Source: Liolophura sinensis (taxonomy: Eukaryota; Mollusca; Polyplacophora; Chitonida; Chitonidae). From it: DNA of 64,000 nt. Below the pieces are notes generated by a model. The model made no database searches and had not been told where the DNA came from. It was given only the letters and a program-made list of their open reading frames with translations. The stretch covers positions 14,567,338 to 14,631,337 of the forward strand of contig NC_088302.1 of assembly GCF_032854445.1 (NCBI RefSeq). Reading direction: 5' to 3'. Of this stretch, positions 25,180 to 36,420 are shown in pieces (the first letter of the stretch is position 1; each line of letters starts with the position of its first letter). The position numbers and the translations under genes were made by a program.

Positions 25180-25960
25180 TAAGTCGTAACCACTTCGGCA
25201 GGTAGTTACACTTCACGACTTAACATTAGCATGTTCGGTATCAGTCCAGTTTTCTCATGGGGTGTACACCTGTAGCAGCGAGGCACCCTAAATGGAGGTC
25301 CCACTGTCGCTGCTCTCCCTTTAAATACGCTCGAATCATCTGCACCAGTGTCCCGTTAAAGCGATCCACTTTACAATTACATTGGGGTATCGTGGTGATG
25401 TCTGTGTTTTCCTTATTTCCGACAATTCACATAATTGTGGGAAATCTTCACTACGATAATTAGAATCTTGGTCGGAGCGTATGTCCAATGGACAACCCAG
25501 TCGACAAATAACCTCGTCCAACATCTTCTGCGCACAAATCACTGCTGTCTGGTCAGGTACTGGTAATATCTCCACCCAGTTCGTGAAATGGTCCACTACC
25601 ACAAGCACAAATTTATTACTTCGTAGCGTCTCGGGGGATGGTCCTAGAATGTCAGTTGACAATCGGTCAAGCGGTGCACCAACCCTCACGTCACCTAAAG
25701 GACCACATGGAGTACGTGGTGGTGGCTTGTTAGCATTGCAGACACAGCATCTCCTCATCCAGTTGTCAATATCGTCTAACATCCCCAACCAGTAGAATCT
25801 CTGGATGGTCTTCTCATTCAGTTTTCTTCCGTCCCAAGTGACCGGACAGGATGGAATTATTTATATGTCTCAGGACATGCTCCCTCATAGATCGTGGTAC
25901 TAAGAACTGCCAGTACCAATCACTGACATCCCTACGTACAAATCTTCGGCTTGTCTCTCC
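25180..25960 (-). pseudogene. gypsy integrase, broken
   Basis: Minus-strand frame 25788-25336 (150 codons) carries the CxxC half of the zinc-binding domain (RRCCVCNANK). It then has the catalytic core with the first Asp (LSTDILGP) and second Asp (IRSDQDSNYRSE). The histidine half lies upstream in the same frame after a frameshift (about 25830-25900, HINNSILSGHLGRKKT). Downstream, a further one-base shift brings in VDRFNG (25352-25369), where integrases have VERFNG. The catalytic Glu position is therefore changed to Asp. The C-terminal part continues to about 25180 with an in-frame stop. Confidence 0.85.
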
Positions 25961-26005
25961 ACCTTACCAACATTTCTTAATAAGGTTTGAGTCTTACCAC
26001 ATACT

Positions 26006-26708
26006 TCATTGTATCTTCTTCACTGAGTCAAAGTTTTCTCTCTGTGTAGTATCCTCTTCTGATAAAACTACAGTCACTTTTCCTCTTTCAGCAATTTCAG
26101 CTGTGCCAATGTTTTCATCATGTTTGATTGTCATAGCATCTGTGAAGGGGTTTAATACACGAACTTTCACAGTTATGTTGCTAGCAACATTCACTAAACA
26201 TGGAGCAAGAGCTAAGGAATGTACTTGTGAAAAAATGTGATGTTGTTTGAATCAACACCGAGTCAGCACCATCTTCTGTCTCGTTCCCGTCTATGAATAC
26301 ATCATTCACCATTTCACTCATCCCTGGTATTACATAATGATCTGCTGCCCTCACTTTTCTAACTTGAATCTGAGGAACCTGGACTAACGGAATAACAACA
26401 TTTTCCAAAATCATACATCTATCTCTTAACAAAATATCAGCAGGCCCGTTGGGTCTTTTCTGTAGAATATTTGTTCTAAGGAGAACATCGTCTTCAATAT
26501 TTGCCACGACGAGCGCTTGTTCCAATTTAAGTGGCCCTAAAAAGACTTCAAAAGTTCCTTTGCCTTTATAGTCCAGCTTTCTGCCATCTGCACAAGAAAA
26601 ACCCCTTTTGCTTGTTAACTTCAGCCCAGGACGTAGATTCTGTGGTATCTTAAAATAAATACGCTCTGACACTATGGTAGCTGTGGCACCGTGTCCACAG
26701 TATATGTG
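26006..26708 (-). pseudogene. gypsy protease and linker, broken
   Basis: The 163-codon frame 26672-26181 contains the flap and core region (CADGRKL, LGPLKLEQALVVANIEDDVLL). The catalytic motif should lie just upstream. Bases 26692-26708 show V-D-T in one frame and G-A-T in another, so a single lost base splits the active site. The usual LLG before the second conserved region reads LLR. The linker towards the reverse transcriptase continues at 26194-26006 (VLNPFTDAMTIKHDENIGTA). Confidence 0.8.
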
Positions 26709-26963
26709 ACCTCAATCCCTTGTAATGTACCGGTGACATAAACACCATCATATCTAGGTTTCTCCCTCCTCACAGTTTTTGTAGTGTTATGACCACCAGT
26801 TTTCCCATCATACTTCGCAGATTGGCCAGCTGTTGGCCTACTGAGTCGATCCCTGGTAGTTTGATGCGCCTAGGTTGGATCTGTTGAGTGCATGTATTTT
26901 CCCTTGGCCTCGTCATATCCCTGGTACGAACGGTTCAACAGTAACATTTAGCTGACCAGACAA

Positions 26964-27015
26964 GTGATAAGTACAATCTCTGACCCAGTGATCACCACCA
27001 CAACGGTAACATCCT
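26964..27015 (-). other. Gag zinc-knuckle motif
   Basis: Translates on minus to CYRCGGDHWVRDC, a CX2CX3HX4C arrangement close to the usual retroviral-type CX2CX4HX4C knuckle. It marks the nucleocapsid part of gag and the polarity of the element. Confidence 0.8.
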
Positions 27016-28077
27016 GTGAATGGCTTCTTCGCAGCAGATTTATAGATTGCTGCACTAGTTGTAGTTATCCTGGGGGATTTTTATGGAACGTTAGGTTTCC
27101 TCATTGCAGTGTCTGCCTGCTGACTCGATGTCAAAGGGTTGATCTGGGTTTTGAGCTAATCAAACATTTTTGTGAAATCTCCTCTAAGCTTCTGAACCTC
27201 ATTAACACATGTGTCCAGCCTTACACTTCCCTTCTCGCTTTCGTGTCTCTTTCCCCCAGTGTTCTAGTTTGCACTAGTTTGAACAGCGGAGCGCACTCCT
27301 TCTGCACCTGACGTCTGTATGATATTGTTGCCTTCTCTTAGAAATCGCATGGGTTTCTTGCTACGACGATCAGCAGCATTTTCACCAGTACACCGTCGAG
27401 TCTCTTCAAAATTAACAACTTTATACACAGCTTCGTCAATGCTATCTGTGATTTAACTCATCAACCAACAACACAGAGTTACCTCATACATTCTTGGAAA
27501 GTTGTGCGCATACAAATTCGCCTGCTTTACCTTGCAAGCGCAGTAGCAATTCGCCTAATTTCTCTGGTATAGACCATCCTTTTAGTGCAGCTAAAACTTC
27601 AAAACGCTTATACCACACCTCCCACAACTCAAATCCTGTAAAGGGAGAAAATGAACATTGCCGTTTCTCCTAGTTGGTAGTGTAGATGGTACTGGTGACA
27701 GAGCCTTCATCACTTGATACCTCAGCATGAGATCTGCTGGTAGCACTCAATCTAGCTGTTGAGTTTACTCCAGATGAATGATGTTTTCTTTTCCTTTGTT
27801 CTGTCTGCATGGCTATAGGTTCATCTCCTCCCTCTTCACTGCGAGTTATTTCTCTTCTTGCCTTTTTCACCTCATCAAACAAACTAGTCATGGTGAAAGT
27901 AAATACAGCCATCGCTCTTTGTACTAACGAACCCACTGTATCTGTCATTTCTCGTCGAGGATTATTTTTATCCCCGGAGGCTTCTTGTTGACGAATAACA
28001 TCAACCTGAATATCCGCTGAACTACTCAAATCAGCCAGAGGTTTACTACCCTGCTTTGTGGAAAATGGATTATCCAT
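27016..28077 (-). pseudogene. gag: gypsy gag, broken
   Basis: The frame opens at the ATG at 28077 and stays open 135 codons (to 27670). It is a polar, Ser/Glu-rich N-terminus. A following stretch reads WEVWYKRFEVLAALKGWS (about 27550-27640), a conserved-looking capsid segment, interrupted by several stops. Upstream of the ATG an in-frame stop precedes further coding-like acidic sequence up to about 28170. The true gag start may therefore be further out. Many stops make it non-functional. Confidence 0.7.
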
Positions 28078-28179
28078 TCACAAAACATTGAGAGCTGAGG
28101 ATTGAGCTTTGGGTGATGTGGGAGTGTTTAAAGTTTCCTCCTGTTGAATTTCATCCTCACCATCCTGTGCTAAGCATTA

Positions 28180-28735
28180 TATGAACAAGAAGACGGTTAA
28201 ATTAGAGAAGGAAATATATTTGTCTCAATATCACTTCGTGATAACGGACAGGAGAAATCAACATTGATAATATGTATATGGCTGTCAATAAACATGTGAT
28301 GCAGTATGCAAGTTAATACACGACTTTATGATTCCATTAATCTAAAAGATTTGTCAAGAAACAGTGCCAACAGTGAAAATTTTCTTCTGTCCAGATTGAC
28401 AGTATAATACTGAGAAATGTATTTCTCTCTGTAATTTTTATACAATGAGCGAACAAGTAGGAAATGATATTCATCTTCAACAATATTACGATATTATGCA
28501 TATATGTATAAAATCCTTCTTTAACCCTCAGTAAAAGCGATTGGTCATTCACTACTCCTTCATGAAGCCCTGCATAACCAAATCCCAATCTAAATAGCAA
28601 ACATTGGCCATCGAAGTACGTTTGCCCTGAGAGTTCACGTAGTATAATGCGTATAGTGTAGGGCTTTTTAGGATATCTACAATGTATGCTGAAAGTCAAT
28701 ACTTGGTACAGATAACAGAGTCTGTTGTGTGAAGA
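28180..28735. other. No gene seen
   Basis: AT-rich stretch between the gypsy remnant and the M7 tail (28740-28850). A 120-codon minus frame (28699-28337) has no recognisable content and no counterpart in other units. Confidence 0.5.
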
Positions 28736-28925
28736 TAAAGCATTATGTTAAGTGAAACAGTCATAACCTTGCAATGTTACTTCTAAGATTAACACACATT
28801 GGTATTCCAAATATTGTATATTCAAATAGGGTGGTTGACTATAACCTACTCAGTTATAGTTCAAAGCCTTTACTTTCACAATTTTTCACTGAATTCCCCA
28901 CCTTGAGTAAACTATTATTGTTTGT

Positions 28926-29440
28926 CTTTGTCCAACATCTCAAAACTTTACTGTATTCCCAAAATGCATAAATCCCCATACAAAGCTCACTTTTTTGGGA
29001 GGTCAAAAGGCTTTACTGCCATTTTTGTGTAAATACCGTTTTCACAAAAGCACTACAGGAAGTACAGTTGTTTTGAAAAAAGTTCTGTTGTGGAATTTAG
29101 GTGTCAACTCTATGTGGATTCTAAAAAAACTCCAAACGTCTCCCTGAAGAACTACGTATAAATACTCGTATTGTATTAGGACCTCACCAGTTGGGATTTC
29201 TCCACTCTCTGTACTAATATTCCTCACATAACTTCATCATTAATTGTGTCGGTGTTCAATAAATCTGGTACCACTATGTCAAAGGTAACAAAGCCTTCTT
29301 CAGTTCGACTACATGCAATGGTTACTATTCAGGTTTCGCTGTTCATCGAGATGCTTGGGTTTCACATTTATAACATCTACCGTGAAATTCTCTTGTAAGT
29401 ATATAAGGACAGAGCATCCAGAATCTCTGATACTGGTTTC
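28926..29440 (+). pseudogene. Reverse transcriptase relic (copy 1)
   Basis: Clear nucleotide similarity to 31315-31810 and then directly to 32385-32420 of copy 2. Matching stretches include 'AAAATGCATAAATCCCCA', 'ATGTGGATTCT', 'CTCCAAACGTC' and 'CAGAATCTCTG'. The middle, with the GTNCAP and YIDD motifs, is deleted and the rest is full of stops. It lies between array blocks M7 and M8. Confidence 0.8.
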
Positions 29441-29850
29441 ATGATTGTGTCTAATTCCGCTTAACCCGTCGTGTTGAATTTGATCGCCATGTTGGTCATA
29501 GTTGAAACCAAAGAGATACATATTTTTTGAACGACAACTTACATACTCATTTTGTAGACGATTTGAAAACTGAGTTCACTCAATCTTCTAGATCGAAACG
29601 ATGTTGCGACTAACAGCGTTGAAAACTGTTGACTACTGCATATCTCCGTCCTAATTTCGTACTTTATATACATCCCTAGCTCTTTGGTGGCGTAAATTGA
29701 ACTAGCGGGTGTTGACCTGGGACTTCCGTTTTGTTTGACGGTTGGTATATGAATGTTTATTTCAGCGTACAGATTAAACTCCGCAAATAAACCAGAAAAG
29801 TTCACATGTGTCCGCCTCCAGGGCTGTAGTAGCCGTTCGTGATATCTTCA
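29440..29850. other. No gene seen
   Basis: Spacer between the reverse transcriptase relic and M8. 'TAATTCCGCTTAACCCG' near 29452 is also found at about 32662, after copy 2, so it probably belongs to the 3' flank of the reverse-transcriptase element. Confidence 0.5.
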
Positions 29851-30945
29851 CTGTTCAAGCAAGTCATGGCCGTGAAACTCTTTAACAGTAGACTGTAATT
29901 AAATTCGTAATTATCGTTATTATCAATCCCAGTAACAACCCTGGAAACGGGAGTTTGGAATCGCCCTGCCGTTCCTCTTAACCACCGATCTGTAATTTGG
30001 GCGTCTAGACATGCAGAGTTAGCCAGATAAATGTGGCCATAATTGTGTTGCCAGGTCAGAATGGTAAATTGAACGTCGAATCAGGCGTAATCAGTCTTCA
30101 GCCTGGGTTCCAGTGTGCACTGGAGCATCAGTTGCTTGGAGTCTAACGTTAAGCGTAACCCTACTCTTACTCATATCACTGCTGACAGACTTCAATGTAC
30201 GACACCCAACAATGACTTTCGCCTAATAAAGTGACCAATCAGCAACGGAGCAGAATGTTTATTATTGAACGACTTTATTACTCGTGCTGTTGCCAGCAGA
30301 TTAGAGATCTTAAGACGTCTGTTGAGTTTTGGTAAATTTCCCTCTTTTGTAACACGTATGGACGAAGTAAATGGCATTTAGATAATAAATAAACTTTATG
30401 ACTGCTGTCAGCTATTCTCTCCAGTTAATGAATTTGACTTATTCATCGTTTTATTTAATTTATTATTTAATTTATTTTATTTACTCCAGAATTGTGTCTC
30501 CACCAACAAGCATTTCCAACTTCAACTGCACATGTTTTCGTGATAAAAAAAAAAACGTACGTAAAACGTTGTGTAAAAACACTTTGCTTTCAAAACTTAG
30601 ATATGGTATCTCTAATGTACCTTTTCTCTAAAGTCGCACCTGAAACTAACTGGATGAATGTTCAAAATGTCAGAAATGAAATTAGAGATGAAAACGTTTT
30701 TATGACGTCACCACTTACACTTCCTCATGAACACAATATATATCACATACGCGGTACTCAGTAATATGTACAAATGTACTGACTCTAAATGTATATCAAA
30801 AAGACCAATTTAGTAAGAAAGACCTGTAAAGGATTCTGTCTTCACAGTCCATGTTTTCAAAAACTGAACATAGTTTAAATAAACTATATATGTGAATATC
30901 CTGTCTGGAATGATCCGCGCTGGGATTTCTATTTTATTTGAATTG
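29851..30945. repeat. Partial array unit M8-M9-M10
   Basis: M8 (29851-30330), M9 (30480-30760, 'CAAGCATTTCCAACTTCAAC') and M10 (30790-30945, 'GACCAATTTAGTAAGAAAGA') match 39395-40800 in order. The unit stops abruptly where the second reverse-transcriptase element begins. M8 restarts beyond that element at 33120, so M8-M10 is present twice with the element in between. Confidence 0.75.
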
Positions 30946-31059
30946 TCAAAGACTTTATTTTCAGAAATTGTCACTTACTGCCACAACTTGAACAAAGCGT
31001 CAGCTAAGTCTGTCGCTGTCACCATGTTAACAAATAATTCTTGGATATTTTGCCTATGT

Positions 31060-32424
31060 CTTAAAGTTAAACAGGTTCCTAAGGATCCCACTGTGCAAGA
31101 AACACTCGCTGACCTTCATAGTAAATTTGCCATCACTGTAGCAGACAAGGCTTCTAATAATGTCATCTTTATTTGCAAGAATTATTATTATCAAATTCTT
31201 GTTCAAGAGCTATGTGCATCTACTACGACATCCACGTATTCTGCTACTACATGTACTCTGGAGGAACTATTTAACAAACACAAAACCTTTCTTAAAGAAA
31301 GGCGCATAAATATACCTACCCGTCAAACAACTTTACTGAATTCCTAAAATGCATAAATCCCCACACAAGGCTCGATTTATTGCAGATTCAAGAAGCTGTA
31401 CCACCAAACTCTTGTCAACACTACTTACGAGAGCGTTACGAGAAGTAAAGTCATTTTGGAATAAGTATTGTTGTGCCATAACAAAATATTCAGGTGTCAA
31501 CTGCATGTGGATTCTTAACAACTCCAAACGTCTTACAGAAGAACTCGATGCTCATATGCATATACCGTACAAAGACGTATCCACATGAGATTTCTCTTCT
31601 CTCTATACTACGATTCCTCACAAAGATCTTATTGAAAGAACATCGTCGTTTATTGTCTCGGTATTTACTAAAACAAGTCACCGTTACATTAACGTCAGAA
31701 GCAATAAGGCTTTCTTTAGTTCTACTCTTTATAAAGGTTACCACTCATGGGATGTTACATTATTTATTGAATTACTTGAATTTCTCATTAATAACATCTC
31801 TGTGAAATTCGGAGATACCATTTACCAACAGTGCATAGGTATTCCAATGGGTACTAATTGTGCGCCTCTTTTGGCAGACATACGTATGAATACGATTATA
31901 TGCAGAAATTACTTAAAAGTAATATCTTTAAAGCTCGATCCTTTTCATTTACCAAGCGGTATATTGATGATCTACTGGCGTTAAATAATCCCCATATTGC
32001 TGAAGCGGTGAAGGAAATCTATCCGCCTTCATTGGATTTAAAGGAGACAACAGATAGTCCTGATGGTACATCTTATTTAGATCTATATCTGTACAAAGAC
32101 GAAGAAGGTGTCCTTTCACGCCGCCTTTACGACAAAAGGGATAATTTCAATTTTGATATTGTAAATTATCCTTATTTAGATAGCAATATACCAAAGGGTC
32201 CTGCATTTGGCGTATACATATCTCGCCTTGTAGCATTTGTCCGATCTTGCGTTAATTGTGATGACTTTAATCTGCGTCACAAGCTGCTAGTTCAAAAACT
32301 AGTTTGTCAAGGATACTCCATCAAACGCCTTCATTCTAAGTTTCTCAAATTTTACAATGAGTATAACACTCTCGTTGGCAGGTATGGACAGAGCGTTCAG
32401 AATCTCTGGCGATCTGCATTGTGA
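31060..32424 (+). pseudogene. Reverse transcriptase (Penelope-like or related), frameshifted
   Basis: Three frame segments join into one RT. An N-terminal part (to about 31347) contains KFAITVADKASNNVIFICK. The middle segment (about 31335-31880) has KMHKSPHKARFIADSRSCTT, YSGVNCMWIL, DFSSLYTTIPH and IGIPMGTNCAPLLAD (31835-31879). The C-terminal frame (31858-32424) has the catalytic RYIDD (31957-31971), then SYLDLYL and LYDKRDNFNFDIVNYPYL. Lesions are a frameshift near 31335, a TGA just before DFSSLYTTIP (about 31587) and a second frameshift near 31880 that restores the first frame. Palm motifs and the YxDD pair are kept, so the copy is fairly young but dead. The length of about 450 codons suits an RT domain without endonuclease. 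Confidence 0.88.
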
Positions 32425-32427
32425 TCA

Positions 32428-32557
32428 ACCACATAGACGGCGCTGTTATCCCTATGTACATATCTATCACGTACATGGTATTTAACAACATAGATGGCGC
32501 TGGGTGCCCAGTGTAACCGTCTATCTTGTATGTTATGTGTAACATCATAGATGGCGC
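32428..32557 (+). repeat. Three 56-57 bp tandem repeats after the RT stop
   Basis: AACCACATAGACGGCGC (32428), AACAACATAGATGGCGC (32484) and AACATCATAGATGGCGC (32541) head three units with similar interiors (…TATCTATCACGTACATG, …CGTCTATCTTGTATGTT). They start four bases after the RT stop codon. Confidence 0.85.
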
Positions 32558-32599
32558 CTCTTGTAGCATGAGATCTTTACATATTAAAAGTATCCGTTA

Positions 32600-33045
32600 C
32601 TTTTGAATCACAATCTGATCGGTTAGGGTCTGTAACGCTCGTTATTTTCAAACTGTATCTAATACCGCTTAACCCGGATCTAGGGGCCGTAAAAGTAGCC
32701 ATGCTAATTACATCAGCATTATGCCTTTATGAACAGTTGCAATTAAAGCGCGACTGAGATACTTGTTGAATTGTTATTTGACGTGGAACTCATTCACGGA
32801 CTACGAATTTGAACTTTGATATGGAATTCATGCCTGGAATATTCATTGTCTGCCCGGCATCATTGAAAAGTGATGACCGCTTCTCTCTTGTGTGTTACCG
32901 GCTTTATTTCTTATTTGTATAATTTCTTACATACCTTTGTTAGTGTTAAACGTTGTTTTGGAAATGGATCTTGCGATTATCGACTTGTAACGCCCTTTAC
33001 GGACTACGAATGGTATATGAATGTCGGACTTGACGCTTATATTTA
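32600..33045. other. No gene seen; 3' flank of RT element
   Basis: Contains 'TAATACCGCTTAACCCG' (about 32660), shared with the flank of RT copy 1, and otherwise nothing recognisable. Array sequence resumes about 33045 ('CCCTTCTAATCCACT', like 52262). Confidence 0.5.
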
Positions 33046-36000
33046 AGCCCTTCTAATCCACTCTAGAGTTACCTTATTTTCACTTCCAGGACTTAACTTA
33101 CCATTCAGCTTATCAGCATATATATACAGGGCTCAAGCAAGTCATGGTCGTGAAACGTTTTAACAGTAGAGTGTAATTACACTCGTAATTATCATTATTA
33201 TCAATAACAACCCTGGTAACAGGAGTTTGAGATCGCCCGGTCGATCCTCTTTATCGTTGGTATGCAATTTGGGGCCTTGCCGGGTATATATGGCCGTAAT
33301 TGTGCCTGCCAGGTCAAAATGGTGAACTGAATGTCGAATCAGGCTTAATGAGTCTTCGGCTTCGGCTCCAGTATGCACTGGGCCATCAGTCACTTGGAGT
33401 CTAGTTTCGAACAGCGCTATTTTTTTACCTATCTCACCGCGGCCAGAATTCACCCAACAGTGTGTTTCACTTAATGAACAAAGTAATCAGCAACAAAGCA
33501 GACTATCATTATAGAATAATTTTATTCGTCTGGGTTTTGCCAGACATTGTCCTTGCGGTCTTGGTCAATTTCCGTGTTTCTTGACACAAACTGTGGAGTT
33601 GAAGGAACAAAAAGCTGGGAGAAAATTTATGACTACTGTGATTGTTTGTCTAATTTTCATTTATACACTGGTTTATTTATGAACACATTTGTTGAACCAA
33701 TTGGACCAATTTCAACCACACATGCCTTCTGAAAAAAGGTCAATGTGAATGCGTAAAACGTTGTGGAACTCCTCCAACATTCTTCCCTCAAACAAACGGA
33801 GATGGTATGTCTTATGTACTTTTATCTCAAAATTCTCAAACTGGATGAATGTGGAATATGTCAGCAATGAAAGGAGAGAAGAAAACGTTTTGATGACGTC
33901 AGCATTTGCAGACCATCCTGAGCACTCTCTAAGTAAATTATGATCACACGCACAGTAATTTTGGGGGCATTATTTGTACTAAGTGATATGTACAATAGCA
34001 GTGTTGTCTCAAAGTGTGCTTTCCATGAAACAGTAAACATTTTTCACTTTTAAAACTCTGCCATTTCGTGAAGGTTCATCAAGAGATCCACAGTTATTTT
34101 GAAAACTTACAAATAGGTGAAATGTTTGCAAGGATGGTAAATTGTGGAATCACGCGTACGAAGTATCTAAGTCAAACAGACCGGCACAGATGTCTGACGA
34201 ACCCCGGACTACAAGCTCCACTCCAACTTAACGAGACCTGATGAAATGAAATTAGTTAGGCCATTTGCTTAACGCAACATTCGCTTTAAGATTAGAACTG
34301 AGCCACTTCAAGAACACGAACTTCAAAGAGACCAATTTAGTAAAAACGACCCGTACTGGATTCTATCTTCACAGTCCATGTTTTGATAAACTGAACACAG
34401 TTTACGGAAGCCATGTGAATGTCCTGTCTGGAACGGCATGTTTCTTAAAACCATTTTATTTGTAAAAATTTTAAAACTAACTTGCCTCTAAATATGTGTA
34501 CTCATTTTAATTCATTGATGTTATATCTAAAATAAGGGGGTCAACAGTTTATAAGGCCTTGACAGTCAGTTTTCCTAGAATCAATCTCTGTTTTTACGAC
34601 CACCTCTTCATTCCTGGCTATTCGTTGATTTTGTCACCAGAGTCCAGTTGTTTATGCATTTACTCTCTATGCTTTAATTATGTCTATGTCTTTAATTATG
34701 TTGTACTATATAGATACACCATCTGTTGTTACAAGACCGTAATCTTTCCAGCTTTGTCGCAAAAGGAGCGCAATTATTTCGTTTCCGGTTCTTGTCGTTC
34801 AGATAGTGGCCCAAACCAGCTTTCTACCTGACAGCAAATTATCTCAGCATTTTCTGTAACGATAACTGAAATTGACATTAGATAGATAAGGTTTTCACTT
34901 TACTCATGTCTTAACGTGGAGCCCGGGAACAGAGAATTACCGGCCAAGCTCACCTGTAATTAAGATCTGTATACCTGTTGCCTACATCGTAGGTCAGACT
35001 AACCTCCACTGTTGTGCCAACCAGTGTAATAAAATCTGAAACAATGAATTATGACTGCAGCAGACCTATCCATAGCACCAAGCAGGAATCTACATAACAG
35101 GCCCAGGGGTGCTGACATTTAACACTTTTGAAAGATTTCTCTGAAGAGAGCGACAATAAGCCGTCATAAAAAACGACTGACAGTCCTGCTACTGGTAATA
35201 TGATTTCTTCATCATTTTTGTCCCTACATCATGTATGGGTATGTCAACTTTGCTGCCTGTTGTAGAGCAGACTGTTCAAGATGGTGTCTCACAATTCACA
35301 TCAAAACACTCAAATTTTAAAAAGAGAAAAACCTGCCGCCGTTTACAATGTCCAATAGAATGTTCCATATGGCCTTTTTGGACTTATTTGATTATAACTA
35401 ACATTGAAACGTATGACTATACCATGGCAACAAATGCCTCTAACATGTGTTGCCATTGGGATATCAGGAACGCCTAATCATTTACAAATGAGTATTACTT
35501 TTTCACAGTCTGCATTTATCGAAAGCTTACATTGTGCACAGTGTCCTTTGTACACTGAATCTAGCTTCAATCATCTTGTTCACAAAGTTTGCGTGTTGTA
35601 CTCAATATCATTTGCTCTTACATCCGGCAAGTTTCATTACCGAAGAGTCCTCAGTAATCTAACGATGCTTTCTCTAAATCATTGGCACATTTCTCTCAGC
35701 CAGCTGTTTTTATACACATAAATTTAAGCCAGGCTGTTAATGTCTATTTTAGAAAAATCAGAGATTGTCCACATTGCCTTCAGCTGTAGTCAGACTCCGA
35801 GCATGTGAGCCCATTTCATTTTTTCCACATCTAACCAGAAAATCGAATTTGCGACTGTTGTAAAACTTAGGGTGTGGAAACGCCAGTTGACGTCAAACGG
35901 GCAATCAAAATACTTTTTGTTTTAAATCTATCTCCTGGCAGTCTTTAATTTAACACCATCCTTTCAGCATTAGTATGATAATCTTTGTCAGAGCAGTTTC

Positions 36001-36420
36001 CCTTCACGCAGGATTTAAAACTTTCTGACGACATCTCTGAGTCATACTTTTATCTCTGCTGGATTTTTAGAGGCTTACGTTCAAACATGTTAACGAATCC
36101 TCGAATTTTTATCAATACTGAATCCAATTTAGAACTGATGTCAAGTTTGAATAACAGTTTACGTTGGAGTCTGCATACGTTATTTAGGTTGCCGACAGAA
36201 ATGTATATATCTTCTTTCGTTTCTTTCAATTAAGCAGGGAAGAGTGCCATCCAACTGAGTCAGACCAACAAACCAACACCAATACACCCCGAGATCAGGC
36301 AGGAATTTAGCTGTCGATAAAATGGAGAATAATAAGAAAATATTGACGTCGAGTGCTAACTGTCCCAGGAGAAAGGGTAATTCCAATATAGGTTTTCTTT
36401 AGTGTCGCGTCTTTCTAATA
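33045..36420. repeat. Array unit M8-M9-M10-M11-M12-M13-M2
   Basis: M8 33120-33560, M9 33680-33945, M10 34240-34460, M11 34545-34890 ('GATACACCATCTGTTGTTAC'), M12 35700-35960 ('CAGCTGTTTTTATACACATA'), M13 36000-36230 and a partial M2 at 36265-36420. All match 39395-43680 in order. Between M11 and M12 (34900-35690) no block or gene was recognised. No frame is conserved. Confidence 0.75.

Larger units (their letters stand above)
25165..28180 (-). mobile_element. Ty3/gypsy LTR-retrotransposon remnant, internally deleted
   Basis: Minus-strand order is gag start (28077), gag zinc knuckle (about 27015), protease (about 26700-26200), then a jump to the end of pol with integrase (about 25960-25180). 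The reverse transcriptase and RNase H that should lie between protease and integrase are absent. No terminal repeats or primer-binding site were found at either end, so the copy is truncated. Array blocks M7 (24.8 kb) and M7/M8 (28.74 kb onward) lie on both sides, so it inserted into an array unit. Confidence 0.9.
30945..32600 (+). mobile_element. Non-LTR retroelement, probably Penelope-like
   Basis: Starts where M10 similarity ends (about 30945). It contains one broken reverse transcriptase gene ending at 32424, followed by three 56-57 bp repeats. Its 3' limit lies between about 32600 and 33045, where array sequence resumes. No LTRs, and no GIY-YIG or other endonuclease domain was seen. The Penelope-like assignment rests on my recollection of the RT motifs and needs a phylogeny. 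Confidence 0.7.

Noticed and set aside
25481-26240. Plus-strand frames of 104 and 129 codons
   Set aside because: Antisense shadows of the minus-strand gypsy integrase and protease-linker region.
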